Origin: Legionella waltersii
Lineage (GTDB): Bacteria > Pseudomonadota > Gammaproteobacteria > Legionellales > Legionellaceae
Direction of reading: 5' to 3'
Assembly (NCBI RefSeq): GCF_001468085.1
Contig: NZ_LNZB01000036.1
Span: 186,055 to 236,788, forward strand
Length of the DNA stretch: 50,734 bases
Shown: positions 43,928-50,734 of the stretch, piece after piece
How positions within the stretch are numbered: the stretch's first letter is position 1
Layout of the letters: every line of letters begins with the position of its first letter
Notes under the pieces: generated by a model
Database searches by the model: none
What the model saw: the letters and a program-made list of their open reading frames with translations, nothing else
Told to the model about the DNA's origin: nothing
Made by a program: the position numbers and the translations under genes

Positions 43928-46144
43928 GAGTTGTTTGATGAGGAAATCAGCATCCCTGCGGGAAAATACCATGGGTGGCTTAAATTTAATGACATTATGA
44001 TGAGGGCCATCAGTGCTTAACAAGACGCGTTTCTCCTTCATATCATTCACTATCCGCTCTGCCAGTTCAGGATTAGGATTTAGACTTTGTGAATCTGTCA
44101 CTAGTTCGATGCCGAGGAAAAGCCCTCTGCCTCGAACATCTCCAATCACTGGATACTGAGACTTTAGGTTATTGAATCGCGACTTTAGATAATTTCCAAT
44201 GTCATAGGCATTGGTTTGTAGATTCTCTTGTTCGATAACCTCTAATACAGCAAGCCCTATTGCACAAGAGACTGGGTTCCCTCCAAAAGTACTAAAATAC
44301 TCCATGCCATTGCTAAAAGAATCGGCAATTGCACGTGTGGTTACAACCGCACCGATTGGGTGCCCATTACCAATAGGCTTACCCATGGTTACAATATCAG
44401 GCACCACTCCTTGAGTTTCGAATCCCCAAAAATGTGATCCTACTCTTCCAAAACCAATTTGTACTTCATCTGCTATGCAGACCCCTCCGACCTTACGTGT
44501 TTGGTCATAAGCAGCTTGTAAATAGCCCTGAGGTAGCTCAACTTGACCGCCACAGCTTAAAAATGGCTCAGCAATAAAAGCCGCTATAGATTGATCAAAA
44601 AGTTGTTCATCAACTGTAAGATGTCTATGACGTAAAGGATCTGGCATTGGCATCACTCGAACAAAATCAGGCTTTCCATGACCACCTTTCCCATTGAATT
44701 TATAAGGACTAATATCAATGAGCGTTGTTGTGTTTCCATGATAAGCATGATCCATTACCACCAAATTCCTTCGACCAGTATGCGTTCGTGCTAATCGTAA
44801 CGCGAGTTCGTTTGCTTCACTGCCCGATGAAACAAAAAAACAAACTTCTAAAGGCGCAGGAAACTTTTCCAATAATTTCTCAGCATAATTAACCAACAAT
44901 TCATGTAAATACCGTGTATTCGTGTTGAGCAAAGCCATCTGTCTTTGCCCGGATTTCACAACGTATGGGTGACAATGGCCTACATGACATACGTTGTTGA
45001 CACCATCTAAATACTTACAGCCATTTTGATCATAAAGATAGGGGCCTTCACCTCGCACAAATTGTAATGGCTCTTGATAGGATAGACCGACATTTTTGCC
45101 AATGTATTGTCTACGCTTTTCTTGAATTTGATTGTTAGACATGTGGTGGCATGCTTCACGAAATATCGTTAATGCCTGATCACGAGAGATATGTTCTAGC
45201 TTTTTTAGTAACTCCCAAGCTGGTTTTTCAGAAATCGTCAGATACTGATCATGAGGGTTTTCCCTTTTACGTATTGCGGAATTGACAACACTAACACAAA
45301 GACGAATGCAAATGAGATCATATAATATTGCGACTTCATCTTCTTCAAAGGGAAAAACAGCATGGCAGGCCTTTATAACATGATAAGCAGTGTTCAATGG
45401 CTCCGCTTTATTCATCAGCATATAGGCTAAAGCAATCGCTAATTCACCAATAGCTGCAGACATGACCATGTCACCAAAATCGATCAAGCCAGTGATCTGA
45501 ATTTCACCCAATGAATTTTGAGTCGCTAATAAATTGTAATCGTTCAAATCTCCATGGATTATTTGCTGGCGCATTTGAAGAAGCTTATTACGTACATCTT
45601 TCTCATAACTGTTTAGATGCTTTTCAACAAGGGTACGGTCATCTTCTTTTTTAATAGAAACAAGATGATCTTGGATCCAAGATGCTTGTTGCAAATCCCA
45701 CTTCAAATAGCGACTTGCTCCAGGGTGCCTAATGTCTGCTAATGCTTGGATTAAGCACCCAATTTGCTTTCCAGCACTTTTATACAATAGTTCTGAATTA
45801 TTGGTGATCTCACCTAATAATTGCCCGGGAACAAAACTAAATAAGCGAACGAATCGCAACTTTCCATCATTGGTTCGAACTGTTTCAATGTATTTGCCGG
45901 CAATTGAAGCTTGAGGAATTGGAAACTCAAAGGATTGTCTTCTTTGGGCAAGGGTGTTCAGCACGGTCGTCTGAAACTCAATAACGTCCCAAGTTTCATT
46001 GACAGCAGAAACTTTTAATATAAATTGCTCATTATTGTACGTTTGCAAAACATAATTATCGTCCTTTTCTGCCGGCAGTTTCTTTAGAGTACCTCGTAAG
46101 CCCCAAAGAGCTATAGCATCTTGTATTTGTACTGCAGTTACCAT
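43868..46144 (-). CDS. Fusion of APH-type phosphotransferase and class III aminotransferase-fold enzyme
   Basis: A 758-residue two-domain protein. Residues ~1-330 are an aminoglycoside-phosphotransferase/homoserine-kinase II-like kinase with the catalytic [13 protein letters not shown] and the metal motif [16 protein letters not shown]. Residues ~345-740 are a PLP fold-type I class III enzyme: [40 protein letters not shown] and the PLP lysine in [16 protein letters not shown]. Such fusions occur in bacteria and animals near ethanolamine-phosphate phospho-lyases (AGXT2L type), so a kinase feeding an amino-alcohol phosphate lyase is a plausible pathway; the substrate is unknown. Start at 46144 with AGGA 6 nt upstream. 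The last 19 residues come from repeat P1. It follows the ABC permease gene after 31 nt. Confidence 0.85.
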   Translation of the reverse strand: MVTAVQIQDAIALWGLRGTLKKLPAEKDDNYVLQTYNNEQFILKVSAVNETWDVIEFQTTVLNTLAQRRQSFEFPIPQASIAGKYIETVRTNDGKLRFVRLFSFVPGQLLGEITNNSELLYKSAGKQIGCLIQALADIRHPGASRYLKWDLQQASWIQDHLVSIKKEDDRTLVEKHLNSYEKDVRNKLLQMRQQIIHGDLNDYNLLATQNSLGEIQITGLIDFGDMVMSAAIGELAIALAYMLMNKAEPLNTAYHVIKACHAVFPFEEDEVAILYDLICIRLCVSVVNSAIRKRENPHDQYLTISEKPAWELLKKLEHISRDQALTIFREACHHMSNNQIQEKRRQYIGKNVGLSYQEPLQFVRGEGPYLYDQNGCKYLDGVNNVCHVGHCHPYVVKSGQRQMALLNTNTRYLHELLVNYAEKLLEKFPAPLEVCFFVSSGSEANELALRLARTHTGRRNLVVMDHAYHGNTTTLIDISPYKFNGKGGHGKPDFVRVMPMPDPLRHRHLTVDEQLFDQSIAAFIAEPFLSCGGQVELPQGYLQAAYDQTRKVGGVCIADEVQIGFGRVGSHFWGFETQGVVPDIVTMGKPIGNGHPIGAVVTTRAIADSFSNGMEYFSTFGGNPVSCAIGLAVLEVIEQENLQTNAYDIGNYLKSRFNNLKSQYPVIGDVRGRGLFLGIELVTDSQSLNPNPELAERIVNDMKEKRVLLSTDGPHHNVIKFKPPMVFSRRDADFLIKQLIHTLTVAARINSVLAEPRS

Positions 46145-46175
46145 TTGCTTCCTACCTAAACAGATAATGCTGATA

Positions 46176-47309
46176 TTAGTCCAAAGTCTTTCTATAGCGT
46201 TTAAACCCAATAAATAAGGATACAAAGGTGAACAGAAAGATAGGAACTTCTTGATAGCATAGCTCCATAAATCCATTGCCCTTTAACAAAACACCTCTAA
46301 CAATGATTAAATAATGAGACAAAGGGAGAATACTTCCTACCCATTGTGCCCACTCTGGCATTCCCCTAAAAGGAAACATAAATCCTGACAAAAGTATAGA
46401 AGGTAAAAAAAAGAACATTGCACTCTGTACTGCTTGTAATTGATTGCTAGCTAAAGTAGAAAAGGTTAAACCTACTGAGAGATTTGCAGCGATGAAGGGT
46501 ATAGTAAATACTAATAACAGCAAGATACTCCCTTCCGTTGGGATAGAAAATAATACCTTTGATAGTGTCAGAATAAGAATGACTTGGATAAATCCTACTA
46601 ATATAAATGGAATTAATTTGCCGGCCATTACTTCTAAAGGTTTCAATGGTGTAGAGAGCAATGTTTCCATCGTACCTCGTTCATATTCTCTAGTGACAAC
46701 TAGAGCTGTCACTACGACCATAGTCATAGTGAGCACCACCCCTAACAAACCAGGCACAATATTATAAGCGGTGATTGCAAGAGGGTTGTATAAAAAGTGC
46801 ACTAAAGGGCGATAGGGTGTTTGTGTGGGTTTTAGCCCTACTAATGGTCCTCTCAAATCTTCATTTAGACTCATTGAAGCAAGCTCATTAAATACTGATG
46901 CCGCCCTATTCGTTGCTGCAGGATCACTTGCATCTGCCTCAAGCAATAATACTGGATGCTGCCCTCTGATGAGATCCTTCGTAAAATCGGTAGGAAAGGT
47001 AATCACGAATTGAACCTCTCCAGTTTTTAACATCCAGTTTCCCTGCTCTTCGTTTGCATCGGATTTTATGATGTGGAAGTAAGAGGAGTTTTCTAAACTA
47101 TAAAGTATTCGTCGACTTAACTCTGAATTATCAAAATTAACTATTGCAGTAGGCAAATGCTGGGGGTTTGTATTAATTGCATATCCAAATAAAATAAGCT
47201 GCATGAGCGGAATTCCCACAATCATTCCTAAGGTGGGTCTATCTCGTATCATTTGAATAAACTCTTTGATTATCATGGCAAATAATCGATTAAGACTATT
47301 ACTAATCAA
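46176..47309 (-). CDS. ABC-2 type transporter permease (YbhS/YbhR-like)
   Basis: About 377 residues: one N-terminal membrane helix after MIIKEFIQMIRDRPTLGMIV, a ~170-residue periplasmic portion, then five helices with the ABC-2 signature EYERGTMETLLSTPLKPLEV and the end region LPLSHYLIIVRGVLLKGNG. Works with the adjacent ATPase and HlyD protein as an exporter of the YbhGFSR type, which pumps drugs or other small molecules. The family often has two permease genes; here there is only one. The start is uncertain: a TTG at 47309 with GGGG upstream, or the ATG at 47276. The frame beyond overlaps the ATPase gene. Confidence 0.88.
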   Translation of the reverse strand: MISNSLNRLFAMIIKEFIQMIRDRPTLGMIVGIPLMQLILFGYAINTNPQHLPTAIVNFDNSELSRRILYSLENSSYFHIIKSDANEEQGNWMLKTGEVQFVITFPTDFTKDLIRGQHPVLLLEADASDPAATNRAASVFNELASMSLNEDLRGPLVGLKPTQTPYRPLVHFLYNPLAITAYNIVPGLLGVVLTMTMVVVTALVVTREYERGTMETLLSTPLKPLEVMAGKLIPFILVGFIQVILILTLSKVLFSIPTEGSILLLLVFTIPFIAANLSVGLTFSTLASNQLQAVQSAMFFFLPSILLSGFMFPFRGMPEWAQWVGSILPLSHYLIIVRGVLLKGNGFMELCYQEVPIFLFTFVSLFIGFKRYRKTLD

Positions 47310-48240
47310 TGAATGACCCCGTTGTTTGATTAACCAAACTAATAAATGCATCTTCCAAAGTCGTGTTAATTGGCATCCAAGTGATTTTTTTCCTTGCACT
47401 TAACTTTGACAAACCCTTCTCAATTAATTCTTGATCATAACCACAAGCATGGATTGCATTGCCAAATAGGGCAGACTGAATTACCCCAGGAAGCGATTTT
47501 ATCTCCTGTAACAATAAGGTAGTGACATCTCCATCCACTTTCCATGTTTTTAATTTAGTTGTTTCAATAACTTCCTTCACAGTACCCGTGATCAACAGTT
47601 TCCCATAAGCCAGGTAAGCTATCCGGGTGCATCGTTCTGCTTCATCCATATAATGAGTTGATACAAAGGTTGTGATTCCTTGAACACTAAGAATATGTAT
47701 TTGATCCCAAAACTCTCTTCTGGCTATTGGATCCACTCCGGCAGTTGGCTCATCCAACAACAATAAATCTGGATCGTGTAATAAACATGAAGCTAAAGCG
47801 ACACGTTGCTTCCAACCACCTGATAATCTTCCTGCTAGTTGCCTTCTTCTCTCTGTCAGCCCCAATTGAATCAGCGACTCTTCTACCCGCTCCTTTCTGT
47901 CTTTAACACCATATACTTGAGCGATAAAATTCAAATTTTCCTCAATCGATAAATCAAAATACAGGCTAAATTTCTGTGCCATATAGCCAATACGCTTCTT
48001 TATTTCATAGGATTGAGTCAGAATATCATAACCTAAACAAGTACCTTCACCTGCATCTGCCTTTAATAGCCCACAAATCATTCTAATGGTTGTGGTTTTA
48101 CCACTTCCATTTGGTCCCAAAAAACCAAAAACCTCTCCCCTCTGGACATGTAAATCGACATCGTCCACGACAACCTTATCTGCAAAGCTCTTTCTTAAGC
48201 GATTTACATTAATGATAATTTCTGGTGTCGATTCACTCAT
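47302..48240 (-). CDS. ABC transporter ATP-binding protein (YbhF/CcmA type)
   Basis: A 312-residue ATPase: Walker A FLGPNGSGKTTTIRM, Q-loop MAQKFSLYFDLS, signature LSGGWKQRVALA (with Trp in the usual Gln place), Walker B LLLLDEPTAGVDP and the switch histidine FVSTHYMDEAERC. The ~80-residue C-terminal part beyond the core is as in drug-export ATPases. The start ATG at 48240 overlaps the stop of the HlyD gene by one base (TGATG), and its end overlaps the permease start. Confidence 0.92.
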   Translation of the reverse strand: MSESTPEIIINVNRLRKSFADKVVVDDVDLHVQRGEVFGFLGPNGSGKTTTIRMICGLLKADAGEGTCLGYDILTQSYEIKKRIGYMAQKFSLYFDLSIEENLNFIAQVYGVKDRKERVEESLIQLGLTERRRQLAGRLSGGWKQRVALASCLLHDPDLLLLDEPTAGVDPIARREFWDQIHILSVQGITTFVSTHYMDEAERCTRIAYLAYGKLLITGTVKEVIETTKLKTWKVDGDVTTLLLQEIKSLPGVIQSALFGNAIHACGYDQELIEKGLSKLSARKKITWMPINTTLEDAFISLVNQTTGSFID

Positions 48241-49181
48241 CAAACATTTACCACCACAGGCTGTCCAGGTTTAAATAAGAATGCATCATTAATCTGTGCC
48301 TTCACTCTAAATACCAACTTTTCACTATTCTCTCTACTAAAAACAACTGGGGGCAAGTATTCGACTTCAGGAGAAATATAACTAATCACTGCTTCATTGC
48401 CACTCTTACCGCCAATGCAATCAAACCTTATCTTCTGTCCTAATTTTAGGTTATCTATATAATCAACTGGAACAAAGAATTCAATTCGAATTGTCTCAGG
48501 CGTGAGTAAAGACAAGACTGCTTGTTGTGGCGCAACCAGCTCACCCGGTTCGTAATAGGTATCAAATATTTGTCCGTCTGCAGGGGCATATACTGTCTTT
48601 TGTGAGAGTTCCCATTGTGCCTCCTTTAATTTTTCACTTAATGCCTTAACTTGGTTTTCTTGAGCTTTTATTTGATCGTCCCTATTTCCCATTTGTGCTA
48701 AGGCTAGGTTAGATTCGTATTGGGATTTAAGCTCTTGTTGCTGTTGTAGGGTAGCTATCGCAGCATCCAAACTGTCTTTATCTGACGCTTGTTTTGTATA
48801 AAGCTGTTGGAAACGATTAACCCTAATTTGTGCAAGTTTAATTAGCGCTTCTGTTTGTTCAATTTGTGCTTTGATCGCTGAAATCTCAGGTTCTCTTCGA
48901 GGCTTTTTAATGTCATCAAGAGTATTTTTTGCTTGTTGTAATTCTGCTTCAATGGAAGCAATAGTTATTTGCTGTGGATTTTTATCCAAACTAAACAAAA
49001 GTTGCCCCCTTTTTACGAGTTGTCCACGCATCACCGCAAGTTGCTCCAAGGTTCCATAGAAAGGTGAAGCTAGGTATATGTTTTCCCCCTCGACATAGCC
49101 TGTAAATTGCCTATGATTATTATTTCCACAAGCAGATATTAGAAATAGTGTAATTATGGTTAAAATTGACTTTAAATACAT
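48240..49181 (-). CDS. HlyD-family membrane fusion lipoprotein (YbhG-like)
   Basis: A 313-residue periplasmic adaptor. The N-terminal signal ends in a lipobox, LFLISACGNN, so it is probably lipid-anchored. Then come the biotinyl-lipoyl-like half (GTLEQLAVMRGQLVKRGQLL), a long coiled-coil hairpin (residues ~75-185, NTLDDIKKPRREPEISAIKA onward) and the second half YAPADGQIFDTYYEPGELVA plus a beta-barrel. It would bridge the inner-membrane ABC exporter to an outer-membrane channel, which is not encoded here. First gene of the minus-strand exporter run. Confidence 0.9.
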   Translation of the reverse strand: MYLKSILTIITLFLISACGNNNHRQFTGYVEGENIYLASPFYGTLEQLAVMRGQLVKRGQLLFSLDKNPQQITIASIEAELQQAKNTLDDIKKPRREPEISAIKAQIEQTEALIKLAQIRVNRFQQLYTKQASDKDSLDAAIATLQQQQELKSQYESNLALAQMGNRDDQIKAQENQVKALSEKLKEAQWELSQKTVYAPADGQIFDTYYEPGELVAPQQAVLSLLTPETIRIEFFVPVDYIDNLKLGQKIRFDCIGGKSGNEAVISYISPEVEYLPPVVFSRENSEKLVFRVKAQINDAFLFKPGQPVVVNV

Positions 49182-49311
49182 ATAGATCTGTTCAGAGAGT
49201 AATTATAATATAGTGATTCTTTTTAAATTAAAGTTCAATACCACTATTGAGTACAAACATAAGCAGGCATAATTAATCCATAGCCACTCAGCAAATTTGG
49301 ATAAAAACAAC

Positions 49312-49842
49312 ATGAAACAATCCCTTCGAGCTTTCCAAAACAAATCTCCAATCTTAGGTGACAGAGTATACATTGATCCTATGGCTTCTGTGATCGGTGA
49401 TGTTACTTTGGGGAATGATGTTTCTGTATGGCCTATGGCGGTTATACGAGGTGATGTTAATTGTATCACCATTGGTGATGCCTGTAGTATTCAAGACGGG
49501 GCTATCTTGCATGTAACTCATGATGGTCCCTATACACCCGGAGGCAAACCGCTTATTCTTGGCAAAGGAAACACCATAGGTCACCAAGCACTTCTGCATG
49601 GTTGTACAGTTGAGGATTATTGCTTAATAGGCATGGGAGCAATCATTTTAGACGGTGTTCATATCGAAACTAAGGTTATGCTGGGTGCTGGAAGTTTAGT
49701 TCCTCCAGGAAAAAGACTTGAAAGTGGATATTTATATTTGGGGAACCCAGTTAAAGCCGTCAGAAAACTGAATGAGCAAGAAATGCAACAACTGGTCTAT
49801 TCATCGGAGCATTATGTTCGTCTAAAAGACAACTATTTGTAG
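49312..49842 (+). CDS. Gamma carbonic anhydrase family protein (YrdA-like)
   Basis: A 176-residue left-handed beta-helix protein with hexapeptide repeats (VIGDVTLGNDVSVWPMAVIR, ITIGDACSIQDGAILH, LILGKGNTIGHQALLHGCTV). The three metal-binding histidines fit HVTHDG and GHQALLHGC, and the GDVN region matches the gamma-CA/PaaY/CaiE group. Activity as a carbonic anhydrase is not proven for all members. The ATG at 49312 is preferred to the TTG at 49297. Divergent from the exporter run. Confidence 0.92.
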   Translation: MKQSLRAFQNKSPILGDRVYIDPMASVIGDVTLGNDVSVWPMAVIRGDVNCITIGDACSIQDGAILHVTHDGPYTPGGKPLILGKGNTIGHQALLHGCTVEDYCLIGMGAIILDGVHIETKVMLGAGSLVPPGKRLESGYLYLGNPVKAVRKLNEQEMQQLVYSSEHYVRLKDNYL

Positions 49843-49864
49843 ATCCTCCGTTTACACGGAGGAT
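49843..49864. terminator. Hairpin between convergent genes
   Basis: ATCCTCCG-TTTACA-CGGAGGAT is a perfect 8-bp stem with a 6-nt loop, between the gamma-CA stop and the end of the porin-like gene. Neither side has a strong T-run, so termination efficiency is uncertain. Confidence 0.55.
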
Positions 49865-49883
49865 GCTAATAGGTATTTTCCAA

Positions 49884-50570
49884 CTAAGCGATGTATGGGT
49901 ACCAAACTAAAGAAACCAATCCTTGATTGACTTTGTTAGTCGCAGTAGCACTACCTTGCCCTGCAACACTAAAGAGGGTGTTTGATTGATAGGTTGTTTG
50001 AGTCATCTCAAGACGTAATCCAAGTTGATCATTGATGGCAAATTCTGTTCCAACGCCATACTCAAATCCATTTCTATTAAAGCTGTTTGATATACTGAAC
50101 GCAGGCTGTCCTGGACCAACATCAGAAATAGATGCGTCAAAGTTACCACGTCTATAACCTAAAACCAAATACGTGCTCAAACAATCATTTGCAACATAGG
50201 CCGGACGAACATTAAGTCCATAACTGCTTTTATTCTTCAAGGAGAAGCTGGTTGCATTTGTTCCTAAAACATCAACGTTAGTGACACTAAGATTAACATC
50301 ACTGTTTGCAAAATTTGCATCCGCTTGGACAGTAATGGCAAAATTATTCATGATGTATGTGTAGCCAAGTGCTAAAACACCAGCAAACCCTGTACTTCCC
50401 TGGTCAACCGAAAACACAGTGCGTTCGGTAGTATCTATATCAGTTACAGATATTTTAGAAATTTGATCCAGTACTCCCACACTAGCGCCAGCATAGAAGC
50501 CTTCTGTCATTGAAAACGACGTTGAAGAAAGTAGTATTATGGGTAAGGTTTTTATTATTATTTTTTTCAT
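49884..50570 (-). CDS. Outer-membrane beta-barrel protein (OmpA-like/opacity-like porin fold)
   Basis: 228 residues with a signal peptide (KKIIIKTLPIILLSSTSFSM). The mature part begins EGFYAGASVGVLDQ, typical of eight-stranded OMP_b-brl proteins, and alternates hydrophobic and polar residues throughout: AGVLALGYTYIMNNFAITVQ, YGLNVRPAYVANDCLSTYLV, FEYGVGTEFAINDQLGLRLE. One cysteine pair is not evident. It ends VSLVWYPYIA without the usual terminal Phe. GGAG lies 5-6 nt before the ATG. Surface role (adhesion, channel) cannot be told. Confidence 0.9.
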   Translation of the reverse strand: MKKIIIKTLPIILLSSTSFSMTEGFYAGASVGVLDQISKISVTDIDTTERTVFSVDQGSTGFAGVLALGYTYIMNNFAITVQADANFANSDVNLSVTNVDVLGTNATSFSLKNKSSYGLNVRPAYVANDCLSTYLVLGYRRGNFDASISDVGPGQPAFSISNSFNRNGFEYGVGTEFAINDQLGLRLEMTQTTYQSNTLFSVAGQGSATATNKVNQGLVSLVWYPYIA

Positions 50571-50613
50571 GATTTCTCCAATTAAATGCAGTCACACCAT
50601 TCCTTTGTTGCAT

Positions 50614-50642
50614 AAAAAAAAAGCGGCATAAGAGCCGCTTTT
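50614..50642 (-). terminator. Rho-independent terminator of the rRNA operon
   Basis: On the minus strand AAAAGCGGC-TCTTAT-GCCGCTTTT is a 9-bp stem with a 6-nt loop running into a tract of T, located about 10 bases after the 5S 3' end. Confidence 0.9.
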
Positions 50643-50652
50643 AGGAATAAAA

Positions 50653-50734
50653 CCCTGGCGATGTCCTACTTTCGCATGAGGAAGCCTCACACTATCATCG
50701 GCGCTGAATCGTTTCACTGCTGAGTTCGAGATGG
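50653..50734 (-). rRNA. rrf: 5S ribosomal RNA, 3' portion (cut by the window edge)
   Basis: The reverse complement reads CCATCTCGAACTCAGCAGTG, then GCGCCGATGATAGTGTG and CATGCGAAAGTAGGACATCG, followed by CCAGG, the conserved 3' two-thirds of bacterial 5S rRNA. The 5' part, and presumably the 23S gene, lie beyond position 50734. The exact mature 3' end is uncertain by a few bases. Confidence 0.95.

Overview
The window reads as chromosomal DNA of a Legionella species (Legionellaceae, Gammaproteobacteria), probably not L. pneumophila itself. The grounds are low G+C with dense, short-spaced gene packing, a 1987-residue coiled-coil protein of the kind these bacteria send through their Dot/Icm secretion system, a histidine acid phosphatase, a class I PHB synthase, small proteins of types shared with Coxiella and Pseudomonas, and an OMP-like beta-barrel gene beside a 5S rRNA gene. 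The genus call is inference from gene content; no search was run.

Layout. 1-2.4 kb: rdgB and a TPR-methyltransferase gene. 2.4-2.9 kb: scrambled IS66-family debris. 2.9-8.9 kb: the giant repeat-built protein on the minus strand, the strongest accessory gene here and a probable secreted effector. 9.3-12.3 kb: minus-strand block algC/manB-type mutase, dut and coaBC; radC, a small membrane protein and an amino-acid permease then run divergently. 15-23 kb: an FtsJ/RlmM-like methyltransferase, then a compact minus-strand operon Rrf2 regulator-sufB-sufC-sufD-sufS-sufU-sufT-epmA for iron-sulfur cluster assembly, with two regulator-type operator candidates in front of it. 23-30 kb: an unknown protein with one C-terminal membrane segment, phaC, a TVP38-type membrane protein overlapping a PabC-like lyase tail to tail, a small acidic protein, 5-formyl-THF cyclo-ligase and a YdjM-like membrane hydrolase.

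30-41 kb: a repeat cluster, glnB, ubiK, comM/yifB, a stomatin-NfeD operon with a third unknown membrane gene, pyrB-ruvX-algH on the minus strand, a secretin-N-domain-like periplasmic protein, and a PhoU-like/PitA phosphate uptake pair. 40-50.7 kb: histidine acid phosphatase, a small conserved protein, adenosine deaminase, a saccharopine-dehydrogenase-like protein, then a minus-strand run HlyD lipoprotein-ABC ATPase-ABC-2 permease-APH/aminotransferase fusion, a gamma carbonic anhydrase, an outer-membrane beta-barrel protein, and the 3' part of a 5S rRNA with its terminator.

Most genes are housekeeping. What stands out beyond them is (i) the internal A-C-B module architecture of the 1987-aa protein, (ii) two separate families of dispersed palindromic repeats, which I call P1 and P2, filling most of the intergenic gaps and in two places supplying the last codons of a gene, (iii) an 85-bp tandem array followed by a perfect 25-bp inverted repeat, and (iv) a TVP38 gene whose conserved reading frame has no ordinary start codon. 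No tRNA, CRISPR array or intact mobile element was seen.
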